This document shows positions 25,543 through 34,781 of a DNA stretch of 64,000 nucleotides, one piece after another. Numbering within the stretch: position 1 is the first letter of the stretch; every line of letters begins with the position of its first letter. Source of the DNA: CAZTAO01 sp964611645 (GTDB lineage: Bacteria; Armatimonadota; UBA5829); assembly GCA_964611645.1 (NCBI GenBank), contig CAZTAO010000011.1:1-64000 (forward strand). Reading direction: 5' to 3'. The notes beneath the pieces were generated by a model, which was not told where the DNA came from, did no database searches, and saw nothing but the letters and a program-made list of their open reading frames with translations. The position numbers and the translations under genes were made by a program.

Positions 25543-28242
25543 CTACCTCGCTGCCTTGCCTAACTTCACTGTATAGTCAGCCATTTTGCGTCGGACTTGC
25601 TGCAGGTCATCGTGGACACTCAGATTAGCGAGCCATTTCTCGGCCTCCAGCGCAAGCTTCAGTGCTCCTGACTTCGATTTCGCCTGCTTTATGGCTTTCC
25701 GGAGGGTGGCGAGATAGCGGGTGTCGTAGATTGCTTCTCTGTATGCCTCGTATATGATCGTGTCTATCGGTCTGCCACTCCAAGTGGGGAAGGCGAATGC
25801 GTAGCATGGCCATTTCTCATAGTCGAACTGATATGCCGGGTCGGCATCTACCGCAGGACATCCTGAATACTCCCACGGCGCGGCCCCCTGTTCGCCGTTC
25901 TTCCACATCGCAAGGCCGTATCTTCGGCGATACACCGATGGCGAAGCGGGCATGTTGGTGGACGGGGTATTGTATATCCAGCACTCATATCCCAGCTTCC
26001 GGGACAGCCTGATGCTCCTCTCGCCGCCAAGGGCCTGCGCGCCGCCGTAGACTATCGGCAGGCTCAGCGCGCTGCCTATCTCGGAGAAGTAGTTGGGCGA
26101 ACAAGCGACCGTCACAATGCCCCCGGCTTTGTTGACCGCATCATATCCCTTGCGCAGTTCCATCAGCTTCTCGCCAGTGGCCTCGTCGTGGCCGAAGAAT
26201 GCGGGCTTGGGGAAGCCATTCTTCTTGCAGAAATCGTTGGCCGCTTTCACTCGCTCATTGATTGACGGGGTCAGTTCGTCCCAGTTATGCGGCGCGCCTT
26301 CCCTTGGGTCGGGAATGAAGAAGACGTTGTGGCCGAGCCAGGTGAACGGGCTGCGCGTGAGACCGGCCTGCCTGGCGGATGTCAAGACTATGCCCAGTTC
26401 GGTGAAATCCCAGACATTGTCAATCTTCTTGGGAGTTCCGCCGTAAAAGTTGAGGGTGTTGAACCCGTGTTCTCCCATGCTCTTGAGTTCCGCAGCCATC
26501 TGGGCATAGGTCTTGCGCCAACTGTGAATCCCCTCCTGCTTCTTGGTCGCCTCATCCGCGATGTAGGAGCGGTAGAACGCGGAGTAGGCGTAGGGCGTCG
26601 GCTCCAGCTTGAACGGCATTACCTCAAGTTCGACGGTCCAGGCTACTGACTTGCCATTGGCCGCTTTGGCCACTATGGTGCCTTTGTAGACCCCCGCAGC
26701 GGCTTTGTCGGGTATACGAACCAGAGCGTAGAACTGGCGATTGGTGTTGGCGGGGATTGTGATCGGCTGGAGCATGGCTGTGTCGTCGCCGACCTTGGGG
26801 TCTCTGTATTTGTTCTTCTGCTCGGCGTATACTGGCTCGGCGAAGGACGGATCGTGGAGAAGAAGTTCGTTCATCAGCCTCGGCTTCTTGCCGAAGGGCC
26901 TGAACCACGGCTGCACAACCCTGATGTCCACCGCATCGTTCCTGATGACTCCGGACTTCGACTTCAGGTCGCTTGCAGTGACCGTGAGGCCGGGTAACTC
27001 GACACTAGTCCGTAGAGCGAAGGAGAACGGCACAAACGTCCCACGGCAGCCAAAGCCCTTGAGGGAGTTGGATGCAACTGCCGGAACGGGGTCTGAGTCC
27101 GGCAGAATCTGCGGGTTCTCCAGCCCCGCCCCGGCTTCGTTCCAGTCGTAGTAGGAAAGCTCGGCGTTCTGCGCCATCGGGCCCGTGGGAAGGATCGGGT
27201 AGGACTGAGTGATGTCGAGCGTGAAGGGGACGATATCACCTCCACTGTCCCCCCGGGCGTAAACCTCACCTGCCCTCGCAAGATTGACGTAGCGCCGCGC
27301 GCTCATAACCAGCCGTTCGGGTTTGTTGGTCAAGCTGGTATCGTACGGCTTGCTCTCGTCCGCAACCGCATTGTCCGCCGCGGCAAGCATAGGTCTCGCG
27401 GCTGCCAAGTCCTCGCCAGCCTTGCCCACCAGACCGGTTATCTGGTCCCACACGAGAGAGGCTTCAGCGACTTCAAGAAGCGGCGGGAGGGACTCCTCGA
27501 CCTGCTTTGCCCACGTTCTCGCGTCCACCAGCCGTCTTCGGGCTTCACTCCGAATCTCAGCCTGCTTCTCGACGGTGTAGTATCGCTTCACCGCCGCCCA
27601 CTGCGCCTCCCAGTTGGCAGGCAGCTTGCCGGTTATGTTGATATCGTCAACATAGATAGTGACTGTCGTTGCCGGGGAGTTGTCGGCAAGCTGAAGATAC
27701 AGGGATGCGCCTGAGATGTATTGCGCAACACTTGTCCCACCCTTTGCGGTGCAAGACCAGTGCTGCCAACCGTTCTCTTCACCCACGCTTGCCCCCTGCT
27801 GGACGTTGCCGGAGACATTCTCCTCGAGGTCGCCCCACCCCATTCCGTGGAACTCCCATATCTTGTTGGTCGGCTCGCTGCTGATCTTCACCCACATATC
27901 CATCTTGAGGTCGGACCACTTGGGCATCTCAATTGGCAGCCGGATGTAGGAGTTGCCCCACCTGCCCGGCTCGAATTGGATGACGATCTTGTATGACTGC
28001 TTGCCCGTGCGAGCCTGCTCGGTAGTCACCCCGGAGGACGTGATCTTGTGCGGGACGGCCCCCGCATACCATTCCTCCATCTGTGGGCTGCCGGACTCGA
28101 AGTCCTGCCTAAAGAGCACGGTTTCGGGCGACTCTTGTGCCGCCGAGAGGATGGTATCAGGGTCAGGGGATTTGGATTGTGCGAGGCACATTGTTGGCGC
28201 CATCGCCGCCAGCAGGACTAGCGCTAGTTTGAGAATACGCAT
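25543..28242 (-). CDS. Secreted DUF4091-type glycoside-hydrolase-like protein
   Basis: Large exported protein (899 residues) with signal sequence MRILKLALVLLAAMAPTMCLA. The N-terminal part to about 210 is beta-rich and resembles a carbohydrate-binding module (FRQDFESGSPQMEEWYAGA, VTIYVDDINITGKLP). The middle has immunoglobulin-like stretches (ANTNRQFYALVRIPDKAAAGVYKG). The C-terminal 350 residues carry features of DUF4091/GH123-like TIM-barrel proteins: FNTLNFYGG, AFFGHDEATGEKL with candidate acidic residues, WKNGEQGAAPWEY, FPTWSGRPIDTIIYEAYREA and IYDTRYLATLRKA. It is a paralogue of 31829-34582. Probably a secreted glycan-active enzyme, substrate unknown. Confidence 0.8.
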   Translation of the reverse strand: MRILKLALVLLAAMAPTMCLAQSKSPDPDTILSAAQESPETVLFRQDFESGSPQMEEWYAGAVPHKITSSGVTTEQARTGKQSYKIVIQFEPGRWGNSYIRLPIEMPKWSDLKMDMWVKISSEPTNKIWEFHGMGWGDLEENVSGNVQQGASVGEENGWQHWSCTAKGGTSVAQYISGASLYLQLADNSPATTVTIYVDDINITGKLPANWEAQWAAVKRYYTVEKQAEIRSEARRRLVDARTWAKQVEESLPPLLEVAEASLVWDQITGLVGKAGEDLAAARPMLAAADNAVADESKPYDTSLTNKPERLVMSARRYVNLARAGEVYARGDSGGDIVPFTLDITQSYPILPTGPMAQNAELSYYDWNEAGAGLENPQILPDSDPVPAVASNSLKGFGCRGTFVPFSFALRTSVELPGLTVTASDLKSKSGVIRNDAVDIRVVQPWFRPFGKKPRLMNELLLHDPSFAEPVYAEQKNKYRDPKVGDDTAMLQPITIPANTNRQFYALVRIPDKAAAGVYKGTIVAKAANGKSVAWTVELEVMPFKLEPTPYAYSAFYRSYIADEATKKQEGIHSWRKTYAQMAAELKSMGEHGFNTLNFYGGTPKKIDNVWDFTELGIVLTSARQAGLTRSPFTWLGHNVFFIPDPREGAPHNWDELTPSINERVKAANDFCKKNGFPKPAFFGHDEATGEKLMELRKGYDAVNKAGGIVTVACSPNYFSEIGSALSLPIVYGGAQALGGERSIRLSRKLGYECWIYNTPSTNMPASPSVYRRRYGLAMWKNGEQGAAPWEYSGCPAVDADPAYQFDYEKWPCYAFAFPTWSGRPIDTIIYEAYREAIYDTRYLATLRKAIKQAKSKSGALKLALEAEKWLANLSVHDDLQQVRRKMADYTVKLGKAAR

Positions 28243-28281
28243 CTACTTGTCTCCTTTTGCTCAGGGGAATGAAACCATGAT

Positions 28282-28349
28282 GGGTGGCGATCTCCGAATC
28301 GCCACCCTCAGAATCTGGTCAGGGGGTAGGGATTCGGAGATCCCTACCC
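28282..28349. repeat. Two adjacent palindromes
   Basis: GGGTGGCGA/TCGCCACCC (28282-28290 and 28299-28307) and GGGTAGGGA/TCCCTACCC (28324-28332 and 28341-28349), each around a TCTCCGAA or TTCGGAGA centre that are mirror versions of each other. They fill the 121-base gap between two genes of the minus-strand cluster. Confidence 0.75.
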
Positions 28350-28363
28350 ATCAGGTTGGAAGT

Positions 28364-31300
28364 CTAGAGTGTTGTATTGCCATTCTGGATGAAAGTCACC
28401 TCAACCGGCTCTCCCGGATTGAGCCGCTTGCCCTCGGCCCACGGGTTAGCCGCAGGGGAAGAGACTGCGGGAGAGTCGCCCTGGAGATGGATGAGGCTGC
28501 CGTCGTTTAGCTGGACCTCCAGGAACAGCCGCCTTATCTTCCAGAACGCGTCGGTCGGGTTGGAAATGGTGAGGGTGTTGTTGGTCTTGAGCGCGGCTTT
28601 GGCTGCATCGTTCAATGTCGCTTTGACCTTGGTCACCCAGGTTTGGTAGCCGCCACTGCCCTCCAGCTTGCCTGCGTTGATTCCGTTCAAGGTGATTGCC
28701 TTGGTGTCGCCGCCATCGGTCCGGGTTGATCCCCAGAGGTCGTAGTATAGCGAGACCGACTTGACCTGCGCGAGGTCCGCCTCTTCGATAGACCTCCTGA
28801 TCGGAACCAGCGGCAGGTTGTCGGAGGCAACCACTGCCCCGTTCTGCCGAAGCTCGACTCTGATACTTCTCTGATCGCGCTTCCAGTTGGTGATGATGAC
28901 CATGAAGCCGCTATGCGACTGCGGCTCCACTCTCACCTCCCTCGGCCCATAAGCCACATCCACCTTGTCTACGCCATCGCTGGTAATGGCAACATCGAAT
29001 GCCTGAGGGGTGGAAAGGTTGTTCACCACGCCGACTGCTGCGAAGGCACTATCCCCACTCGTGTAGACATGCAAGGGAATAGGTTGGTGCAACGGTTTGT
29101 AGCCACCCTGCCCTGAGTTGGAGATGGTATCCCGCACCATCCGCCGTAACGGCGCTATGCTCACGGTTACCGGTCTCTCCACGAAGAACTCAAACGTGGA
29201 GTAGTGATGCTCCGCCCCGTCTTCCGAGGGCAGCCTGCTTGGGGATTCCTTGGCGAGCATGATTGTGGTGAATGGTTTGGAGTAGTCTGCGGGAATGTCG
29301 ACTTTGAAGCTTGCAGTCGCGCTCTTGCCAGCGGGGATTTCCTCCCAGAACCACTTGGGAGTCCTGCCCATCCATATCGTCCCTTTCCAACTCCACTGCT
29401 CGTTGGTGAAGTTATCGGCGACGAAGTTGTACTCCCACGTTCCGCCAGCCGACGCAATGGGGTTCCGGGTATCAACCGCCACAAACCTGCCCGACTTGGC
29501 AAACAGGATTGAGGCAGTCCCCTTGAACCGGGGGATCCTGGCGGTAACCTTGTTGCCGTCGCGCTCGAACGGGACCTTGAAAGCGCCCAGGTTCGCCGCT
29601 CCGACCACATACGCCGCTTTGATCTCAGAGGCGTCCTTGACGTTGATGGTCACCGGCACATCGAACCGCGTCCACGATGTGTAGTAGTTCTCGCCAAAGG
29701 CTATGACAGTAGCGAGGAGGTTGCGCTCTGTGTCGACTCTGAAGAGGTTGCCGTCGTAGCCCCGGGGCAGAGTCAGGCAGTGAGGCTCCAGGCACCACTC
29801 CTTGTCGGCGATGAGGTCAAACATCGGTTGGTAAAGTCTGCACTCCCAGGCATCGTCGAGTTTGGTGCGTGTGTCGTAGTCGTCGAGCCCAAGGCCCGCT
29901 TTGTGGCCGGTCTGCGCGACCATTCCGTTCCTAAGCGACGCCTGCATAATCAGTTCACCGTAATTCAGGTTCACTCCCGGCCTGTTGCCGATCAGAGCGT
30001 ACCTGCCCACCTCCTGCCCCATACCTACGGCTTCGCGGTCCTCGGCGCAGGCGAGGTCGGAGTTGCCAACTATGTCTATGGTCTCGTGGCAGTGGTTGGT
30101 CCAGACCAGCTTGCCATGTTTCCGGGCAACTTGCCTTGCTGCGGTGGTCATTGCAGCTAGAGCTATGCTGAACTCAGCCGCAGGCTTGCCTTCATCGGTA
30201 ACCGTATAGCCGTCATCCTTGGTATGTATCCTGCCGCCGCCGTAGCACTGGTCAATGAAGAAACCATCGAGGCCCTTGTACTCGCGCAGCATCTTGTCCA
30301 GTTGCGCTTTCTGGTAGTTGTAGAACTTCGAGCCAGCCACAGGGACCGTATAGGCCACATCGAAGCCGAAGTAGCCCTCATCCCGGGCAAGTATCTGGTC
30401 GGAGAACTCGGCCTTGGCGAAGGGATACCACACGTCGCGCGGGTTCCAGTACATAAACATCGGGCTGCCGCTATCGCTCGCGGCTTTGATGAAGCGCTTG
30501 ATGCCGTCGTAGCTGGTCTTGTACCAGTAGTACTCGGTCTGGCCGCGATGCTCGGCGAACCCTTTCTTGAATATCTCCTCGAACATAGACTCCGGCCTGC
30601 TCTCCATCCAGGCAACTATCTTGTCGTATGGAGCGTCTTTGGCCGGTTTGCCATCCAGGAAGCCTTTTGGGTACCAATCAGGGTTTTCATTGAGGTGTTT
30701 CCACTTCTCTCCGATTGCATTGGTGAACACCGGCGCTTCGCTCATATACCGGCCGTGCCAGTTGTCCAGCCCCTGCATCTCGATGGTGAACTTGTGCCGA
30801 GGATTCCACTTCCACAGATAGTTGCGGTGGAAGCTGGGCTGGGTGAAGCATTCGGGGTAGTAGTTGCCGAGGCTTCCAGTGCCGCCGAAAGCCGGTGAAA
30901 GACTGGTATACGCCTTGGGATCGACCATGAACTTGTCCGGCCAGGTGTCGCGCGCATAGGCCAGCCCACACCGCCAGTCGCCCTGATGGGGCTGGAGGTG
31001 GAGGGTGACGGTCCGGCTGCCCTTGGGATCCAGCCGCACTCTCAGGAAGGTGACCAGCACGGCAGTCCCGCCCTTCGACTTCGCCGCATAGAATGTCATA
31101 GGCATAATGGGGTAGTTGTAGTCCGAGGCCAGGGTGAAGCCGACGTCACGCTGGCTGGAGTATAGTGTGAACAAGGGCTGGGAGAGGTAGTTGTTGTACT
31201 CCCACCAGTCGTCGCTTCTGAGGCCGTAGGCCAGCGCCGAACCTTCCGCCCAGTTCGGAAAGTCGTTCTGCGCCGGAAGGAAGGCGCGGTAGTCATCGCC

Positions 31301-31798
31301 TTTGAGAACAACTGGAAGCTCGACATCTATGGACCGCAGGCGGTTCGACTGGTTGGTGAACTTGACCGAGAGCTTGGCGCCCTCACCCATCGGCTGCCGT
31401 GTGACCGTCCAGACAAGCTGGGCGTCCTTTGCACTCTTCGTGTATCCGGCAGCCGACGCGCGCGCCCCGGCCACTGCTTTGTCCTCAATCACCCTCTGCA
31501 CCTGCCGTTTTGCGCCGGCGAGCTTGAGGCCATCGAGCACGGTGTGCTGGTTCTCCACTATGATCTTCACATCACTCTGTGCGGAAGTGGGCTTCTGCCC
31601 AGGCGCGGCAACGAATGCCCGCTCGACTATGCGCATGCTCACAGGCTCGGCCAACAGGTTTTCGGAAGCGGTTCTGCCGATGCCGGTGATGGAGCCGTTG
31701 GCATCGAACTGGGTGTCTGCGGAGGCACACGCTGCTAGGCAGACGAGCACGGCAGCAACGATAAGACATATAGGACTTATATGACAAATACGACACAT
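28364..31798 (-). CDS. Very large secreted GH-like protein
   Basis: An 1144-residue exported protein with a hydrophobic leader containing LAAC (possible lipobox, Cys24) and ASA-D (possible signal peptidase I site). N-terminal beta-sandwich-like region to about 340; a TIM-barrel-like region follows with PMFMYWNPRDVWYPFAKAEF, GLDGFFIDQCYGGG (candidate catalytic Asp), KLVWTNHCHETIDIVGNSDL and AEDREAVGMGQEVG; then beta-domains, including KSVSLYYDLWGSTRTDGG near the C-terminus. The layout recalls GH31/36-like clans, but I cannot assign a family. The first residues (MCRICHISPICL) are encoded by an intergenic repeat copy (31761-31802), so the start may have been acquired from it. The gap to the upstream gene is 30 bases. 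Confidence 0.75.
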   Translation of the reverse strand: MCRICHISPICLIVAAVLVCLAACASADTQFDANGSITGIGRTASENLLAEPVSMRIVERAFVAAPGQKPTSAQSDVKIIVENQHTVLDGLKLAGAKRQVQRVIEDKAVAGARASAAGYTKSAKDAQLVWTVTRQPMGEGAKLSVKFTNQSNRLRSIDVELPVVLKGDDYRAFLPAQNDFPNWAEGSALAYGLRSDDWWEYNNYLSQPLFTLYSSQRDVGFTLASDYNYPIMPMTFYAAKSKGGTAVLVTFLRVRLDPKGSRTVTLHLQPHQGDWRCGLAYARDTWPDKFMVDPKAYTSLSPAFGGTGSLGNYYPECFTQPSFHRNYLWKWNPRHKFTIEMQGLDNWHGRYMSEAPVFTNAIGEKWKHLNENPDWYPKGFLDGKPAKDAPYDKIVAWMESRPESMFEEIFKKGFAEHRGQTEYYWYKTSYDGIKRFIKAASDSGSPMFMYWNPRDVWYPFAKAEFSDQILARDEGYFGFDVAYTVPVAGSKFYNYQKAQLDKMLREYKGLDGFFIDQCYGGGRIHTKDDGYTVTDEGKPAAEFSIALAAMTTAARQVARKHGKLVWTNHCHETIDIVGNSDLACAEDREAVGMGQEVGRYALIGNRPGVNLNYGELIMQASLRNGMVAQTGHKAGLGLDDYDTRTKLDDAWECRLYQPMFDLIADKEWCLEPHCLTLPRGYDGNLFRVDTERNLLATVIAFGENYYTSWTRFDVPVTINVKDASEIKAAYVVGAANLGAFKVPFERDGNKVTARIPRFKGTASILFAKSGRFVAVDTRNPIASAGGTWEYNFVADNFTNEQWSWKGTIWMGRTPKWFWEEIPAGKSATASFKVDIPADYSKPFTTIMLAKESPSRLPSEDGAEHHYSTFEFFVERPVTVSIAPLRRMVRDTISNSGQGGYKPLHQPIPLHVYTSGDSAFAAVGVVNNLSTPQAFDVAITSDGVDKVDVAYGPREVRVEPQSHSGFMVIITNWKRDQRSIRVELRQNGAVVASDNLPLVPIRRSIEEADLAQVKSVSLYYDLWGSTRTDGGDTKAITLNGINAGKLEGSGGYQTWVTKVKATLNDAAKAALKTNNTLTISNPTDAFWKIRRLFLEVQLNDGSLIHLQGDSPAVSSPAANPWAEGKRLNPGEPVEVTFIQNGNTTL

Positions 31799-31802
31799 AC
31801 GA
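31761..31802. repeat. TAGGACATATAGGAC-type repeat at a gene start
   Basis: GATAAGACATATAGGACTTA followed by TATGACAAATACGACACATA matches copies at 54985 and 55923. Read on the minus strand it supplies the ATG and roughly the first 13 codons of the gene at 28364-31798. Confidence 0.8.
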
Positions 31803-31828
31803 TTTACATATCTCCTTTGATGGACTCT

Positions 31829-34582
31829 CTACCCGCGCGCTTTTTGCAGCCTGACTATGTAATCGGCCATCCGGCGGCGGACTTTGCCGAGGTCGTCGTT
31901 CACGCTGAATGATTTCAGCCAGTTGTCTACCTCTCCGACCAGGGCGGGCGACTTACCGGACTTTCTTGCCACAGCCAGGGCCTTCTCCAGCGTCGCCATA
32001 TACCTTGTGTCATAGATACCCTCGCGCAGGGCTTCGTAGGTCAGCGTGTCTATGGGCCGACCGCTCCAGGTGGGGAATGCGTAGCAGTAGACTGGTCTTT
32101 CGCTGGTGGCGAGGTTGGCATAGCCGACGCTGATATTGTCATAAGCCCAGTTGGCCACACCGTTCTCCCCGTTCCGCCACATCGCCAGGCCATAGCGCCG
32201 CCTGATAGATGATGGCGCGCCGTAGACGTTGGAGGCGGGGCAGTTGTATATCCAGACTTGCAGGCCTTTGGACTGGACTGTGCGGACTATGCGCTCGGTC
32301 TCGGAGTCCGTGACACCACCAAGAAGTATCGGCTGGACAAGATCGGGCCCGAGAATGCCGAAGAAGTCTGAATAGCACGCAATAGTGACAAGACCGCCGG
32401 CCTTCTTGACCGCCTCATATCCAGGCTTCATTCCCATCAGCCGCTCTCCCGTGAACTCGTCTGCGCCGAAGAGTGCGGGAGAAGGATAGCCTTTCTGCTT
32501 GCAGTGCGCCACAAGCGCGGGCACGATTGCGTTGATGGACGCAACCATTTGCTCCGTAGTGTTGGCATAGAACGGGCGGGGGTCGGTCGCAAGGTTCACT
32601 CCGTGGCTGCTCTCCCAGCAGAATGGGCTGCGACTAAGGCCCGCTTTTACTGCCGCATCCAACATCTGGTCGAAGTCCGCAAAGTTCCAGGAGTTTCCCG
32701 CCTCAAGTGGCGAGCGGTCGCGCCTGTCTCCCTTGCTTCTGGGAACGTAGCCGTTCTTGAGGTGGAGTGTGTTGAATCCGTGCTCCGCCTGCGAGAGAAA
32801 GTCCTGATTGATCTGCTCGAATGTCTTCTTCTCGAATCCCACGCCCAGTTGCTCAACTGTGGCAGCATCGGCTATGAAGCTTTCGTTGAATGCGCTGTAG
32901 GCATTGGGGGTAGGCTCCAGCTTGAATGGCAGAACCTCCAGCTTGAGAGCAAAGCTCATTTTGGTCCCATCGGCAGCCTTGCCCGAGACCAATCCCTGAT
33001 AGATGCCGGGCTTGGCATCCGCGGGAACCTTGACCAGCAGGTAGAACTGCCGAGCCTGGTCGGCCTCTATAGTTATGGGCTGCATTGCTGCGGCATCTAC
33101 GGGCTTCTTCGCGTCCTTGAAGCGGTTATATCCCTCGGCTTTGCCCACCGTTCGCACGAAATCCGAATCATGCACCAGCATCACGTTCCGAAGCTGTGGC
33201 TCCTTGCCTGATCCGACCGGCATATACACGGGAGCAACCACCCGGATGTCTGCTTTTGCGTTGAGCTTGTTCTTGCCGGAGGACAGTGTGCCCACTGTGA
33301 ATGTCAGGTCCTCCAGCTTCTCCTGGGTCTCGATGGCGAACGAGAACGGCACATAAGTGCCGCGAGCGCCCTGACCGACCAGGCTTGAACTCGCCTTGGC
33401 GGGCACAGGCTTTAAGTTGGGAAGAACTGCGGGGCTCTGGTAGTAGCCCGCTACTTCGTCCCAACCGTTGTATGCCTGCTCGTCGATATGCGCGGTCGGG
33501 CCTGACGGGAGAATCTCATAGCTTTGCGTGGGGTCGAGGGTATAGGTGATGACATCGGAGTTCTTCTGCACTTTCGCATATGGAATGCACGACTCCCCCA
33601 CGTCCATCCAGTAGCTCGCGTCCATCAGCTTGAGTTCGGCTGCGTGGACGTTGGCGGAGAACCTGCCACTTGCCTCCAAGCCATCCTCAACCGCCTCAAC
33701 CAGCGGCCTGGCTTCGGCAAGGGCGGCGGTCATCTTCCCCGCAGCCCCCTCGAACTGCTCCTGCAACATAGGAGAAGCATCTTCGGGGGACTGCAACGCG
33801 GCTTCACGTTTGGCCAGCGCTTCACTCCAGGACCGCAGAGTCACCAGCCGCCGCTGCGCGCTTTCCCGCTGCTCCTTCTCAGCATAGACGGTGTAGTATG
33901 TCCAGACGTTCTTCCATTCGGTCTCCCAGCCTGACTGCAGGCGGCCAACAATCCTGATATCGTCGATGTGGAAGACTGCTTTGGTCGGAGCCGGAATCTC
34001 GCTGGTCTCAACGTATAGCGAGATCCCGGAGATATACTCGGCGGGGTTGGTCTTGCTGGAGACAATGGATGCCTGCCAGAGTTCCCAGCCGTCCTTGTCC
34101 GCATCTTTGACCTTGACCCCGTAGGTGCAGTTGCCGTCGGTTCCGCCCGCAACGCCGCTGCTGAGTCCGTGTCGGTAGCCAAGACTGATCTTAGGTTCGC
34201 TCTCAGCTTTGATCCGCCATTGCAGCTTCATATCCGACCAGACAGGTATACTCACCGGAAACCGCAGGTAAATCCCGCCGTAATTGCCCGGATCGAAGCT
34301 GAGCTCGACCCGATAGGACGCCGCGCTGCCATCGAAACCTACTGCCTTGTCGACCCCCTTTGAGACTACCGACCCCTTCGCTGCTGCCGGGGCCTCATAC
34401 CAAAGCTGTATCGGGTCGACCGTGCTCTCGCTCTCGAAGTCCTGCGAGTAGACCGGCTTCTCATCCGCTATTCTGGCCATCTCAAAGATGGCGGACGCGT
34501 TGGGTTTGGCCGTCTGGGACATAGCGGCAGCGCTGATTGCCAGTAGACCCACCGCAACTGTGAAAACTATGGCTGTTTTCAT
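31829..34582 (-). CDS. Secreted DUF4091-type glycoside-hydrolase-like protein
   Basis: A 917-residue paralogue of 25543-28242 with the same order of parts. Signal sequence MKTAIVFTVAVGLLAISAAAMS; N-terminal carbohydrate-binding-like domain (YSQDFESESTVDPIQLWYEA, VFHIDDIRIVGRLQ); a helical linker; an immunoglobulin-like part (QARQFYLLVKVPADAKPGIYQG); and a C-terminal barrel with FNTLHLKNGYVP, ALFGADEFTGERLMGM, MWRNGENGVANWAY, FPTWSGRPIDTLTYEALREG and IYDTRYMATLEKA. It lies upstream of the 1144-residue protein in the same direction. Probably glycan-active; substrate unknown. Confidence 0.8.
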   Translation of the reverse strand: MKTAIVFTVAVGLLAISAAAMSQTAKPNASAIFEMARIADEKPVYSQDFESESTVDPIQLWYEAPAAAKGSVVSKGVDKAVGFDGSAASYRVELSFDPGNYGGIYLRFPVSIPVWSDMKLQWRIKAESEPKISLGYRHGLSSGVAGGTDGNCTYGVKVKDADKDGWELWQASIVSSKTNPAEYISGISLYVETSEIPAPTKAVFHIDDIRIVGRLQSGWETEWKNVWTYYTVYAEKEQRESAQRRLVTLRSWSEALAKREAALQSPEDASPMLQEQFEGAAGKMTAALAEARPLVEAVEDGLEASGRFSANVHAAELKLMDASYWMDVGESCIPYAKVQKNSDVITYTLDPTQSYEILPSGPTAHIDEQAYNGWDEVAGYYQSPAVLPNLKPVPAKASSSLVGQGARGTYVPFSFAIETQEKLEDLTFTVGTLSSGKNKLNAKADIRVVAPVYMPVGSGKEPQLRNVMLVHDSDFVRTVGKAEGYNRFKDAKKPVDAAAMQPITIEADQARQFYLLVKVPADAKPGIYQGLVSGKAADGTKMSFALKLEVLPFKLEPTPNAYSAFNESFIADAATVEQLGVGFEKKTFEQINQDFLSQAEHGFNTLHLKNGYVPRSKGDRRDRSPLEAGNSWNFADFDQMLDAAVKAGLSRSPFCWESSHGVNLATDPRPFYANTTEQMVASINAIVPALVAHCKQKGYPSPALFGADEFTGERLMGMKPGYEAVKKAGGLVTIACYSDFFGILGPDLVQPILLGGVTDSETERIVRTVQSKGLQVWIYNCPASNVYGAPSSIRRRYGLAMWRNGENGVANWAYDNISVGYANLATSERPVYCYAFPTWSGRPIDTLTYEALREGIYDTRYMATLEKALAVARKSGKSPALVGEVDNWLKSFSVNDDLGKVRRRMADYIVRLQKARG

Positions 34583-34600
34583 ATACCCTCCTGACCGACG

Positions 34601-34710
34601 ATTGTCATTCCGAGGATGAACGACGAGGAATCTGCTTTTTGTTTCTTCGGCAGCAGTCAGTCTCGCATAGCCCGACGATCTCTACGACCCCGCTGCCGAA
34701 GCAATCCACG
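34601..34710. repeat. Intergenic repeat with TTCGGCAGC hairpin
   Basis: ATTGTCATTCCGAGGATGAA is a common dispersed bacterial repeat start; further in, TTCGGCAGC (34646-34654) pairs with GCTGCCGAA (34692-34700). It sits upstream of the DUF4091 gene at 31829 (minus) and carries no gene. Confidence 0.6.
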
Positions 34711-34735
34711 ATCACGCACAACTGATACGTTAAGA

Positions 34736-34778
34736 GAACCGCCCCCTAGACCCCTCCGTGCTCGGAGGGGGAATTACT
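34736..34778. repeat. GGGGGAATTAC-type hairpin repeat next to a stop codon, copy 1
   Basis: GAACCGCCCCCTAGA, then CCCCTCCG (34751-34758) pairing with CGGAGGGG (34763-34770), then GGAATTAC. It ends a few bases from the stop codon of the FGE-like gene (34782-34784), so on the minus strand it is a hairpin just after that gene. Confidence 0.75.
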
Positions 34779-34781
34779 GCG

